Shown here: in pieces, positions 16,730 through 25,525 of the stretch | How the letters are laid out: every line of letters begins with the position of its first letter | How positions within the stretch are numbered: position 1 is the first letter of the stretch | DNA from: Bacillota bacterium | GTDB lineage: Bacteria; Bacillota; UBA4882; UBA8346 | Direction of reading: 5' to 3' | Assembly (NCBI GenBank): GCA_023394955.1 | Contig: JAEWZY010000050.1 | Location: 1-64,000 of the forward strand | DNA length: 64,000 bases | The notes under the pieces: generated by a model | The model's input: only the letters and a program-made list of their open reading frames with translations | Databases searched by the model: none | Told to the model about the DNA's origin: nothing | Position numbers and translations under genes: made by a program

Positions 16730-17134
16730 CTAGTTATCCGTTTCTACCTTGATGATTTTCGTCCCACAATTGCTACAGAATTTGACGCCTTCAACCACGG
16801 CCGCGCCGCAGGATTCACAGATAGTTTTACCGGCAGCCTCTTGGACTGCTTGATAGATTTTTTTCAATTCAACTTCTTTAGCTTGAATTTGTTGATCCAA
16901 GTCGGCAAGAGATTGACAATTTTCTTTAATGGCCTCTTCACTGTTATGGTTTTGATCGAGCGACATCTGATAAACAATCTCCCCGGTTTCCTGAAGGGTA
17001 CGAATTTTTAATTCCTTAAGCTCTTCAATCTGTTTTTTGATTTTTGTGGTTTCAATTATCTCTTTCGATTTGGCGCCAACCACCGCGATTCCTTTATCCA
17101 ATTCTTTCTTTAGGCCTTTAATGAATTTCTCCAC
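16730..17134 (-). CDS. Coiled-coil protein with C-terminal zinc ribbon
   Basis: 134 residues. The first 100 are helical and Lys/Glu-rich (coiled coil). The C-terminus has two Cys pairs, CESCGAAVVEGVKFCSNCG, forming a zinc ribbon. The family is widespread in Bacillota as small cytoplasmic proteins of unknown role. GTG at 17134 is chosen because GGAGG lies 8 bases upstream; the frame also opens at TTG 17149. Stand-alone gene. Confidence 0.75.
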   Translation of the reverse strand: MEKFIKGLKKELDKGIAVVGAKSKEIIETTKIKKQIEELKELKIRTLQETGEIVYQMSLDQNHNSEEAIKENCQSLADLDQQIQAKEVELKKIYQAVQEAAGKTICESCGAAVVEGVKFCSNCGTKIIKVETDN

Positions 17135-17300
17135 CCGTATCACCTCCAAAGATTAAACTACCTCTAAAAAAAGTAACGGTATAATTAACCAGAAGTTCCC
17201 CTAATTGATAATACCATAAGGGAAAAGATGAAACCCTATACAAAATTTCCATTGGGGCTAGATTTGCGATTTAACTCTTAAAGGACCAAAGACATTAATA

Positions 17301-17333
17301 AAAAGACCGTTCCGAACGAATTCAAGGACGGTC
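17301..17333 (-). terminator. Terminator for the LysM-GH18 gene
   Basis: GACCGT(T)CC and GGACGGTC arms around a 12-base loop. TTTTTATT follows on the minus strand. The stem sequence resembles the terminator at 16658-16692. Confidence 0.65.
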
Positions 17334-17344
17334 GTAATAAGAGA

Positions 17345-18802
17345 TTATATTTTCCTAACTATAAACTTCTCGTCCATTAGCGGCCAATTTTGGGGGAAGC
17401 CATAGGGTTCGTTGGTAAAGCTCCACCACCCGACTCCTCTGAGATTATATTCGTTGGCGGTATCATATTTAACATCGATGGAACGGGCGTCTTCGAACCA
17501 AACTTCATGGGATACGCCTGAGGCATCGGTATACCGAAACCAAGGCGCTTGGGCGGTCATATCATAGTTGATCGTGGCGTTAAAACGATAGGCTAAGGAA
17601 TAGACTTCAACCAGATTTAACGGGACCGCTACGTTTTCTGGAGTGTCCGGCAGCTCCCAGTTGTAACCATAGAAGGGTACTCCTTGAAGAATTTTTTCTC
17701 TTGGGATTTGGGTAACGGCATAATCCAGCGTCCGCCGGACCTGATTGATTGGGGCGATGGCCATGGGCGGGCCTCCGACCCAGCCCCATTCGTAAGTCAT
17801 CAGGAAGATGAAATCGGCCAGTTCGCCTAAGACACGGTAATCAAATGTACCAACCCAGGAAGCATTGGGTAGATCGGCGGCCTTGGGCGGTACCGCCAGA
17901 GAGATCGTGAAATTACGGGGTTGAAGAGTGTCTCTTAAATCTCTGATAAAGTCATTGAAGAGGGGCCGATCCTCGGGGTACATGTTTTCAAAGTCAACGT
18001 TCACTCCGGCAAAACCGTAACGTTCAATTATTTGGAGGGTGTTCTCGATTGTGCGGGCTTTAACCGCCGGATCGCTCATAATTGCCCGGGCAAGGTCTGA
18101 ATCGAAACCATCCGGGCCCCAATTGGTGATTACTAGTAAAGGCTTGACATTATTGCTGTTTAATAAATTAGCCGCCTGTTGGGTATTGGGCGGAACGGCG
18201 ATATCCCCCGTAGCGGAAACCGGATATTGAAACAGTCCCCCATAAGTAAAGTAGCGGCCGAATGTGGCTAAAGTGCGGCCGAGTCCGGCCAGGTTGGTGA
18301 GGTGAAAATAGCCCATGGTTTCAATGATCTGCCTAGTCGTAGGAGACACCGGTTGGGGTATGATTAAGGTTTGGCCGGGGAAGATCAGGGACGGATCGGT
18401 GATTTGATTGCTTCTGACGATTAGATTGATAGGGATTCCGAAACGGTTGGCAATGAGATATAAAGTATCGCCGGAACGGACCGTATAAGTGGTTTGGGAC
18501 CAACCAGGGATGGTCAATACTGTGCCGACTTGGATCAGGTTCGGGTCAGAGATTTGGTTAGCTTGGGCGATTGCCGCTACAGTCGTGTTGAAGGTTTGAG
18601 CGATTTGAAACAAGGTATCACCGGGAGCCACCGTGTAACGGAGTGGTTCCCTTGGGGAAACAGGGATTAAAATAGCCTGGCCGATGACTAATTCGGCGGG
18701 ATTGACGAATTGATTAACATTGATGAGCTCGGCGATGGGTACCTCGAAACGGCTGGCTATGCCGTACAGAGTATCTCCGGGACGGACTACATAGATTTCC
18801 AT
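17345..18802 (-). CDS. Spore cortex-lytic type glycosidase, LysM x3 plus GH18 (SleL/YaaH-like)
   Basis: 485 residues with no signal peptide, as in SleL/YaaH coat enzymes. Three LysM repeats bind peptidoglycan (about 3-46, 54-98 and 106-150, each with V.pGDTLy.IA). A GH18 domain follows (about 160-480). The catalytic strand is GFAGVNVDFENMYPEDRP, with the proton-donor Glu in NVDFEN, followed by FIFLMTYEWGW. SleL-type enzymes act as N-acetylglucosaminidases on cortex muropeptides during germination. This is the clearest sign that the organism makes endospores. Monocistronic. Confidence 0.88.
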   Translation of the reverse strand: MEIYVVRPGDTLYGIASRFEVPIAELINVNQFVNPAELVIGQAILIPVSPREPLRYTVAPGDTLFQIAQTFNTTVAAIAQANQISDPNLIQVGTVLTIPGWSQTTYTVRSGDTLYLIANRFGIPINLIVRSNQITDPSLIFPGQTLIIPQPVSPTTRQIIETMGYFHLTNLAGLGRTLATFGRYFTYGGLFQYPVSATGDIAVPPNTQQAANLLNSNNVKPLLVITNWGPDGFDSDLARAIMSDPAVKARTIENTLQIIERYGFAGVNVDFENMYPEDRPLFNDFIRDLRDTLQPRNFTISLAVPPKAADLPNASWVGTFDYRVLGELADFIFLMTYEWGWVGGPPMAIAPINQVRRTLDYAVTQIPREKILQGVPFYGYNWELPDTPENVAVPLNLVEVYSLAYRFNATINYDMTAQAPWFRYTDASGVSHEVWFEDARSIDVKYDTANEYNLRGVGWWSFTNEPYGFPQNWPLMDEKFIVRKI

Positions 18803-18886
18803 ACTATCACTTCCTATATTTAACTATGCAATCCATCTTATGTGATTTGCTCCCGCTAAGTTACGTTTTGATAGGGGATTTATCCT

Positions 18887-19870
18887 TTATGGTTCAAGGC
18901 CGGGGAGAACCGGAACATGGTTGTCGCTGAGAAAACTTTCCACCGCTTTAGTGTATTTGAAATCATTAACGCGTAGTACATGGTAATAACGGTTGATCAG
19001 ATTGGCGCTTTTCGTATGGACAAACTTTTTGGCGAAATCTTCATAGACCTTTCTGATTTCCGGTTTTAACAGTTCTTCCTCAAATACTTTGTAATTGTCT
19101 ATTCCAAATAGAAAAGTACCCAAGTAAAGTTGATACTGGAAGCCGGCCAATTCTTTTAAGGGTGAATCGGGGTATTGCTCGTTATATTTTTCCCAGGCAA
19201 CTATCCGTTCGCCTATTTTAGCAAAGGGTATCTGCAAACCGGATTCCCCGATAAAACCTTCAGCAGCTTCATGGCGGCGAAGTTCCAAAAACCCCCGGAG
19301 GGACTCGGATAAATATTTAGAAAACCGGTTATAGAGAAAATCGGGATTTTCGGAAAAATAGAATCCTCCCTCACTCACGGCTAATATTAAACCGCTAGAG
19401 CTAACTTGTTGCGCCAGGTTCTTGATCTCCGGATCCTTTTGCAAGGCGGAGGGGGTGTTTAAAAATTCGAATGCTTGGGAAGGGGAGAGGTTTCGGGTGG
19501 CGGATTTCAATTTTGCGTTTAGGTTTTCATTTTGCCAAAAAGTTTCATTATAGTGGTTGAGGGACTCAATATAAAACGTGTTAAAAGCTAAAAATGATTG
19601 GTCGGCTTCTTCTAGGGAATAGTTGGGGATACTTCGTTCTAACACTTTGATTCCGCTTGCTAATGACTGGAGTTTGGAACGGTCGAGGGAACCTAGGTAA
19701 TCTTGATAACCGGGCAAATCCAAAGGTTGGTTGGGCTCTTTGCGGGGTCCGGCAGGCGTCGGGGTGGGATTGGAAGTTTGATAAAGGAAATAAGGATGAA
19801 AAAAATAGATAATACCGGCTCCGATTAGCACTAGTAAAAAGATACCGGCAACAATAATTTTTTTATTCAT
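18887..19870 (-). CDS. Membrane-anchored extracellular protein of unknown function
   Basis: 327 residues. One N-terminal membrane helix (VAGIFLLVLIGAGIIYFFHPY, about 7-27), a Pro/Thr-rich linker (NPTPTPAGPRKEP), then an all-helical domain of about 280 residues. It has no Cys for lipid attachment. I do not recognise the family. It lies 84 bases upstream (minus strand) of the LysM-GH18 gene and in the same direction, so the two might share a transcript, perhaps in spore or envelope biology (inference). Confidence 0.65.
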   Translation of the reverse strand: MNKKIIVAGIFLLVLIGAGIIYFFHPYFLYQTSNPTPTPAGPRKEPNQPLDLPGYQDYLGSLDRSKLQSLASGIKVLERSIPNYSLEEADQSFLAFNTFYIESLNHYNETFWQNENLNAKLKSATRNLSPSQAFEFLNTPSALQKDPEIKNLAQQVSSSGLILAVSEGGFYFSENPDFLYNRFSKYLSESLRGFLELRRHEAAEGFIGESGLQIPFAKIGERIVAWEKYNEQYPDSPLKELAGFQYQLYLGTFLFGIDNYKVFEEELLKPEIRKVYEDFAKKFVHTKSANLINRYYHVLRVNDFKYTKAVESFLSDNHVPVLPGLEP

Positions 19871-20029
19871 TGAGTTCTCCTTAAGACGCTGATGTGATAC
19901 TTATTTAAATAGATCTAAATTCGTGATTAACCGTTGGAATCCTTTCAAAATTATTTGGAAGGTCAAATTAAAATATTAATCTCGTAACATTTGGAAATAT
20001 TCTTGAAATAAATTTTCAAGGTTTAGAAA

Positions 20030-20057
20030 CTGTCCGGCAATATCTTTCCCTTATAAT
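20030..20057 (+). promoter_or_regulatory. Possible promoter for the 112-residue secreted protein
   Basis: CTGTCC, 16 bases, perfect TATAAT (20052-20057). The -35 box is weak. The rest of the 318-base gap (19871-20188) shows nothing further, apart from an AAAGGAGG (near 20074) that precedes only a four-codon frame. Confidence 0.35.
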
Positions 20058-20188
20058 AAAGCACATGAAACAGAAAGGAGGATGGAAATAACCTAAAGCA
20101 GGTCGGTTATAAAATTTTGCGAATAAATTGAACGCAAAAGACTAGTATTTTTGATTAGTATAACTGAAAGCAGAAAGGGGAAAGATTA

Positions 20189-20527
20189 ATGTTTAAAACT
20201 AAAAAACTTATGATTATGTCAGTGGTTTTTGTATTGGGCGCCTCTTTATTATTTAGCTTTGCCTTTGGTCAAGAAGGAGAGAAAAGCGCTGAAGTAAATA
20301 CCGTTACCGCTACTGCTACCGGTATTTTAAAGGAGATCGATGCTAATGCCGGTACAGTTACAATCGTTCCTGTAAGCGGTGAAGAACTTATATTTACACT
20401 TAAAGAAGAAAGTAAGATTCAAATCGGCGGCTCTCTTTCAGACCTTACTCAGTTAGCTGTTAATTCCAAGGTTACTGTGGAATATCAAGTTGAAGAGAGA
20501 ATTGTGACGGTTATTAGTGTCGAGTAG
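20189..20527 (+). CDS. Small secreted protein, DUF5666-like
   Basis: 112 residues. Signal peptide MFKTKKLMIMSVVFVLGASL with a cut near AFG-QEG. The mature part has the pattern TATATGILKEIDANAGTVTIVP then IGGSLSDLTQLAVNSKVTVEYQ, a small beta-barrel of the OB-like type seen in DUF5666 proteins. Function unknown. It has its own promoter and terminator and precedes a two-component system. Confidence 0.6.
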   Translation: MFKTKKLMIMSVVFVLGASLLFSFAFGQEGEKSAEVNTVTATATGILKEIDANAGTVTIVPVSGEELIFTLKEESKIQIGGSLSDLTQLAVNSKVTVEYQVEERIVTVISVE

Positions 20528-20636
20528 AAGATAAGCAATTTTGTGATTGGAAAGATGTGAATGGTAAAATTGCTCTTTTCATTAGATCGAATGAATCAGG
20601 AATATATCACAAGTTAGATGTTATTGTTTGAAGTTT

Positions 20637-20673
20637 TAAAGGGCTGAGAGGCAACCGCTTCTTAGCCCTTTTC
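20637..20673 (+). terminator. Rho-independent terminator
   Basis: AAAGGGCT and AGCCCTTTT arms with an imperfect inner stem (GAGAGG/CTTCTT region). It lies about 110 bases after the DUF5666-like gene. Confidence 0.75.
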
Positions 20674-20817
20674 TAACTATTTGAGGTTGAGCCGAGAGCA
20701 GTCGGCAACGCGATTGATCTTTTTTCTAAACTTATCTATAATTACCATTGAAACCACTGCTTCACTTGGGGCGAATTTTAGAAATTAAAGAAACGATACC
20801 GTTAAGGGGAGAAAATA

Positions 20818-21525
20818 ATGCCGTATTTAGGCAAGGTTTTGGTAATTGATGATGATCAAAATGTATTGGAATTGGTCAAGTTATACGGTGAAAGGGAAGG
20901 TTTTGAAGTAATCGGAATAAACGATGGTAATTTGACATTACCAATATTTGAACGGGAAAAGCCCGATGTGGTAGTATTGGACATCATGCTTCCGGGCAAG
21001 GATGGACTTACTCTATGTCATGATTTAAGAGCGGTACGGATGATTCCAATTATAATGCTTACGGCCAAGGGAGAAGAAGCTGACCGTGTTTTAGGCCTGG
21101 AAATGGGCGCAGATGATTATGTTTCAAAACCTTTCAGCCCCAGAGAATTAATAGCCAGAATAAAAGCAGTTTTACGCCGTACCCAAACGGTTGACACTGA
21201 TATGAACTGGCAATTGAAATATCCGGGACTGGATATCCAGGCCGATACTAGGAGAGTTTTGATTTATGGTGAAGATATCAGAGTAACACCTAGAGAGTTC
21301 GATTTACTTTATCACTTGGCACAGAATCCACGGCGAATTTTTACCAGAGATGAACTGTTGATAGTTGTTTGGGGATTTGACTATTATGGGGATCAGCGTA
21401 CAGTTGATGTTCATATTCGTAGGCTAAGAAAAAAGCTGGCATCCTTGTCTCACGAATACTTAACTACCGTATGGGGCGTTGGATATCAGTTCACTCCCCC
21501 TGTTAAAAGGGGAGAGAATACATAG
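20818..21525 (+). CDS. OmpR/PhoB-type response regulator
   Basis: 235 residues: receiver domain with the DDD acidic pocket (VLVIDDDQNV), phospho-Asp in VVVLDIMLPGKDG, Thr in IIMLTAKG and Lys in YVSKPFSP. A winged-helix DNA-binding domain follows (about 135-230: VTPREFDLLYHLAQNP, TRDELLIVVWGFDYYGDQRTVDVHIRRLRKKL). All phosphotransfer residues are intact, unlike the regulator at 9352. Its stop overlaps the start of the sensor kinase (TAGTG), so the pair is translationally coupled. Confidence 0.92.
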   Translation: MPYLGKVLVIDDDQNVLELVKLYGEREGFEVIGINDGNLTLPIFEREKPDVVVLDIMLPGKDGLTLCHDLRAVRMIPIIMLTAKGEEADRVLGLEMGADDYVSKPFSPRELIARIKAVLRRTQTVDTDMNWQLKYPGLDIQADTRRVLIYGEDIRVTPREFDLLYHLAQNPRRIFTRDELLIVVWGFDYYGDQRTVDVHIRRLRKKLASLSHEYLTTVWGVGYQFTPPVKRGENT

Positions 21526-23234
21526 TGGCAAATACCCGTTTACAGCATAATAATAAGAAAAGACTCTATGGTAAATCCCAGATTATATATTGGTTGCGGC
21601 TCATTATCACTGATTTGTTACAAAAGCGATTCAATAAAAAAATTTATACAAAGATATTATTTTCCAATGTAATGCTCTTTGTTGTCAATCTGATTATTAT
21701 GATGATCCTTTCCGGCTTTATAGTGAAACAGGCAACCAATGTTCAGCTTCAACAGGACTTATTACGTAAGGCTAAGCGGATAAATTACGTTTTACAACAA
21801 CTAACTGATCAGAGATGGGATGAAACTTCCGACATTACCAAACGAGCTGGAATCCATCTTGAATCGGCGCGTCAAGATTGGGAAAAGGCTCAAATATTAT
21901 TTCGAATACGCGCTATTAGTAAAATAGAGTATGATAAAACTAAGGCAGTTTATGAAAGAGCGACTGACGTGTTGTTCAACGCTCAAAACCAGGCTAAACA
22001 GGAACAGTTAAAATTTTTGGCCGACCTTTTTAATGCTAAAAGGATTACGATCTTTAACAAGGCAGGCAATGTGATAGGCGCTTTTGCAGAACAGAAAGTA
22101 GCATTAAACAGTAAAGTAGAAAAAGACTGTGTTGCGGCTCTTAATCGAGGAGAAATAGAGATTTTTCAAGCAGTAGACCGGAAAACAAGACGGCCTATAT
22201 TTAAGGCTGTTGTCCCGATAAGGAATAACCAGAATGTTATCGAAAACGGCGTTTTACTAGAGATAAAATCATCTGGTCTTGACGCTAATTTAAAGGGGAT
22301 GCATTTATACTTCATCATCGTGGGAATGGTCATATTGGTGGTTATAATTATTATCTCCGTTTGTTTAGGGATGTCTATTTCAAGGCCGATTTTTCTGTTA
22401 ACCGCCAATATAGCTGAAATTAGCAGAGGAAATGATGTATTAAGCTTTGAGAGCCAATCCTTTGAGGAAATTAATGTCCTTGCCGATAAACTTAATAAGT
22501 TGGCGGTTAGATATCAAAAGATACAGACTGAAAGTAGTAGAATGGAAGAAGAACGGGCCCGGCTTTTTACGGAGATATCGCATGAGTTGCGTACCCCTTT
22601 AACATCAGTTCAGGGTTTTGTTGAGGCTATTCGTGATGGAATGGTACGAGATAAAACTTTATTAGAAAGATATTTAGATACAATCTACACTCAAACAGTT
22701 CACATAACAAGGTTGGTAGATGATATCTTGGCGCTAGGGCGGTTGGAAAGCGGTAATATTACCATAGAAAAACAACCATTGGATCTAGTTGCTTTGATCC
22801 AAAATGTTGTTATGTCGTTCGAGGCTGAAGCTAATAGCAGGAATACTTCACTTCTTTTGGATAAGAAAACAGAAAAAGCCATCGTATTGGGGGATTTCGA
22901 TCGGATGGAGCAAATTGTCAGAAATCTCCTGAAAAATGCGATTGTAGCGACAGAGAACGGTACCATCCTGGTAGGTGTAGATGTTATTCGAAGTGAAGTG
23001 TTATTGACCATTCAAGATGATGGTATTGGTATCGCAGCAGAGGACTTGCCGCATATTTGGGAACGATTTTTTCGGGTCAAGAACCGGCGTGGTAGTCAAA
23101 TAAAAGAAAAAGGGACTGGCCTTGGGTTGGTGATTGTTAAAAAACTGGTTCAATTACAAGGCGGAATCATTAGTGTTAAAAGCCAAACAGGAAAGGGTAC
23201 GAGTTTTAGGATATGTTTCCCTTTGCATAAATAA
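21525..23234 (+). CDS. Sensor histidine kinase with an adaptor-like coiled-coil hairpin in the sensor region
   Basis: 569 residues. TM1 (about 43-67), extracytoplasmic region (68-260), TM2 (261-283), HAMP (about 284-335), HisKA with the phospho-His at 353 (EISHELRTPLTS) and HATPase (N box NLLKNAIVATENG, G boxes DDGIGI and GTGLGL). The sensor region opens with a long helical segment, residues about 100-165, including AISKIEYDKTKAVYERA. This resembles the alpha-hairpin of HlyD/MacA adaptors. A short PAS/Cache-like part follows (RITIFNKAGNVIGAF). GTG start overlaps the regulator stop. The ligand is unknown. Confidence 0.9.
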   Translation: MANTRLQHNNKKRLYGKSQIIYWLRLIITDLLQKRFNKKIYTKILFSNVMLFVVNLIIMMILSGFIVKQATNVQLQQDLLRKAKRINYVLQQLTDQRWDETSDITKRAGIHLESARQDWEKAQILFRIRAISKIEYDKTKAVYERATDVLFNAQNQAKQEQLKFLADLFNAKRITIFNKAGNVIGAFAEQKVALNSKVEKDCVAALNRGEIEIFQAVDRKTRRPIFKAVVPIRNNQNVIENGVLLEIKSSGLDANLKGMHLYFIIVGMVILVVIIIISVCLGMSISRPIFLLTANIAEISRGNDVLSFESQSFEEINVLADKLNKLAVRYQKIQTESSRMEEERARLFTEISHELRTPLTSVQGFVEAIRDGMVRDKTLLERYLDTIYTQTVHITRLVDDILALGRLESGNITIEKQPLDLVALIQNVVMSFEAEANSRNTSLLLDKKTEKAIVLGDFDRMEQIVRNLLKNAIVATENGTILVGVDVIRSEVLLTIQDDGIGIAAEDLPHIWERFFRVKNRRGSQIKEKGTGLGLVIVKKLVQLQGGIISVKSQTGKGTSFRICFPLHK

Positions 23235-23405
23235 TATTTATTCGAAGTGGGACATCCAAGTAATAAAATGTTTTTCTAGTAATATAGTTTATAGGAATTC
23301 TCAATAATTTTTTATTTAAACTGTGAGAAGCAGGAAAATATCGGAAGATGTCAAATTTAGTAATAAATTGTTATTGATAAATTGATAATAAGGAGGAAAT
23401 TAATA

Positions 23406-23822
23406 ATGGATAGAAACGGATGGCTCAATTTTACCCTTGGCTTACTTGGTTTCTATTTTGTTTTTTCCCTGCTGAACACGATCTTTGAAAGCTTCGGCGC
23501 CAAAGTGGTTTCCACCATGAATCTTCCCGGCAATTATTATTGGTTGATTTCTTTCGGGGCGGCCTTTATCATTGCAATGGTGTTAATCTTCGTTTTTTGC
23601 AAACCCCGTTCACCGCTGCTGGTTGGATTGGCTATTTTTTGCGGTGGAATCCTCGGGATGTATTATACCTTATTTACTACGATAATGAAGTTGGATAGTT
23701 ACTTCCGGGGTGAGGGCCTAAACGCTATATATCATCTCCTCCCCCATGCGGCGATAATTTTGGCTTCGATATTGGCTTTCTTTATTACCATGTTTACCAA
23801 CACAGAAGACTCCGGCAACTGA
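23406..23822 (+). CDS. Four-helix membrane protein of unknown function
   Basis: 138 residues with about four hydrophobic helices (near 8-26, 47-67, 75-93 and 113-131), no Cys motif and a short acidic tail. The start at ATG 23406 has AAGGAGG nearby; an in-frame upstream opening lacks one. I do not recognise the family. It lies 170 bases after the kinase, in the same direction and followed by a terminator, so it could be a target of that two-component system (inference). Confidence 0.6.
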   Translation: MDRNGWLNFTLGLLGFYFVFSLLNTIFESFGAKVVSTMNLPGNYYWLISFGAAFIIAMVLIFVFCKPRSPLLVGLAIFCGGILGMYYTLFTTIMKLDSYFRGEGLNAIYHLLPHAAIILASILAFFITMFTNTEDSGN

Positions 23823-23852
23823 CTAATGTCTACTGCTAATTGATCACTGATC

Positions 23853-23885
23853 AAGGGCTTGGGAAAAACCAGGCCTTTTTTATTC
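23853..23885 (+). terminator. Rho-independent terminator
   Basis: AAGGGCTTGG and CCAGGCCTT arms with small bulges, followed by TTTTTATT. Just before it, TTGATC-ACT-GATCAA (23840-23854) is a perfect short palindrome. The remaining 240 bases to the next gene show no further feature. Confidence 0.7.
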
Positions 23886-24127
23886 CCCGTTTCACCTTTG
23901 AGAATAGTTGATCTAAGAATTTATTTGATTCAAATTAAGATAATAATTAATCTTGTTAAGAACCGCGCCCCCCATTTTATAAAAGTTGGCACCTGGGTCT
24001 TTATGAAACCATAAAATATCTAAGGCTTTTTAGAAAGGCTAGGAAAGGGGAAAATTGATACTTTTATCAAATAATAGGGCCGGATTGTTGTTTGTTGATT
24101 GTTAATAAAAGCAAAGGAGAACCTAAA

Positions 24128-24427
24128 TTGGGCTTGCGATTTGATAGGGCTAAGTGTAACGGTTGTGGGCGGTGCGTCGATATTTGTCCCGGGGATTTGT
24201 TGAAGATCGATGAAAACGGAAAGAGTTCAATTAGAAATCAGGCTGATTGTTGGGATTGTATGGCCTGCGTTAAAAGCTGCCCGGAGGGGGCGTTGGAAAC
24301 CAGACTTCCTTTTAGTCTGGCTGATTTTGGGGCGACATTAAAACCAAAAATGTTTTCCGATCGAATTGAATGGGAGTTAACTTACGCCGACGGTCGGTTG
24401 GAGGAATTTGTTATTCCCCGGGGTTAA
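24128..24427 (+). CDS. 2x[4Fe-4S] ferredoxin, AprB-like
   Basis: 99 residues. Two cluster motifs, CNGCGRCVDICP and CWDCMACVKSCP, bind [4Fe-4S] centres. The tail (ADFGATLKPK, then WELTYADGRLEEFVIP) resembles the beta subunit of adenylylsulfate reductase rather than a plain ferredoxin. No AprA or sulfate gene is present. It lies just upstream of nfnA-nfnB, so it may supply or accept low-potential electrons there (inference). TTG 24128 is chosen because AAAGGAGA lies 7 bases upstream; a longer frame to 24092 has no ribosome binding site. Confidence 0.8.
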   Translation: MGLRFDRAKCNGCGRCVDICPGDLLKIDENGKSSIRNQADCWDCMACVKSCPEGALETRLPFSLADFGATLKPKMFSDRIEWELTYADGRLEEFVIPRG

Positions 24428-24556
24428 TCGATTTATGATTAGCGACAACTTGTGATTTCTGCTATTAGCGATAATTGGGTTTTACTTGTTGCCTAACGAT
24501 AACTTTAAGTTAAAAGCTAACAACTGGCAGGATGAATTCGAGTTTACAAATATGTT

Positions 24557-24582
24557 AGAGGGTTGCCCTCTTTATTTTTTTT
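24557..24582 (+). terminator. Rho-independent terminator after the ferredoxin gene
   Basis: AGAGGG-TTG-CCCTCT followed by a long T-rich run. The bases before it (about 24434-24530) are decayed TTAGCGATAAC-type short repeats. Confidence 0.8.
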
Positions 24583-24679
24583 GTGTTATACTTACTTATG
24601 TTTGAAACACTTTAACTAATTTTACTTTTTTTGAAATTAAGACAGGAAAAGTATTTAATTCCGTTCCGAGGTGATCGAT

Positions 24680-25525
24680 TTGAAAGTGCTGACCAAGACG
24701 GTCTTGGCCCCGCGAATTGTAAAGTTGGTAGTTGAGGCTCCGGCGATAGCGGCTAAAGCCCAACCAGGCCATTTCGTGGTGGTGCGTTTAAATGAACAGG
24801 CGGAACGCATTCCGCTGACCATTGCCGATTTTGACCGAGTCAAAGAAACAATTACCCTAATCATTCAAGAAGTTGGCAAGAGTACAACCATGATCAACCG
24901 GATGGATCCGGGGGATTCATTTTTAGACATTCTTGGACCTTTAGGCACACCGTATCCGATCGAGAAAATGGGTACGGTAGTTGGCGTGGCAGGTGGCTTG
25001 GGCGCAGCCCCTTTATATCCGAAAGTCAAAGCTTTATACGAAGCTGGAAATAAAGTCATCGTTATTTTGGGAGCGCAACGCAAAGAACTATTAATTTTAA
25101 TGGATGAATTGAAAGCTGTTAGTCAGGAGCTAATAGTAGCCACTGACGATGGCAGCTATGGGATGAAAGGTTTGGTGAGCGAACCTTTACAGCAGACGCT
25201 GAATACGGAAAAGGTCGATGAGGTAATTGCTATCGGGCCGGTACCAATGATGGACGCCTGCGTTAAGGTTACCAAAGAACGGAATATTAAGACTGTCGTC
25301 AGTTTGAACGCAGTAATGGTTGACGGCACCGGAATGTGCGGCGGTTGCCGGGTTACGGTCGGCGGCGAGAGCAAATTTTGTTGTGTGGACGGCCCTTCAT
25401 TCGATGGCTTGAAAGTCGATTTTGCCGAACTGCGCCAAAGGCAGCGTTACTACAGAGAACAAGAGCAACAGGCTCTCCATCAATGCCGGATTGGAACGGA
25501 GGAATGCGGATGTCACGCCAATTAG
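24680..25525 (+). CDS. nfnA: NADH-dependent ferredoxin:NADP oxidoreductase, subunit A
   Basis: 281 residues, ferredoxin-NADP reductase fold. FAD part with RIPLTIADFD, NAD-binding GVAGGLGAAPLYPKVKAL, and a C-terminal [2Fe-2S] motif with DGTGMCGGCRVTVGGESKFCCVDGP-type spacing. NfnAB bifurcates electrons between NADPH, NADH and ferredoxin. Starting at TTG 24680 gives the family's usual N-terminus and has GAGGTGAT upstream; GTG 24671 is the alternative. The 3' end overlaps the nfnB start by 16 bases. Confidence 0.88.
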   Translation: MKVLTKTVLAPRIVKLVVEAPAIAAKAQPGHFVVVRLNEQAERIPLTIADFDRVKETITLIIQEVGKSTTMINRMDPGDSFLDILGPLGTPYPIEKMGTVVGVAGGLGAAPLYPKVKALYEAGNKVIVILGAQRKELLILMDELKAVSQELIVATDDGSYGMKGLVSEPLQQTLNTEKVDEVIAIGPVPMMDACVKVTKERNIKTVVSLNAVMVDGTGMCGGCRVTVGGESKFCCVDGPSFDGLKVDFAELRQRQRYYREQEQQALHQCRIGTEECGCHAN

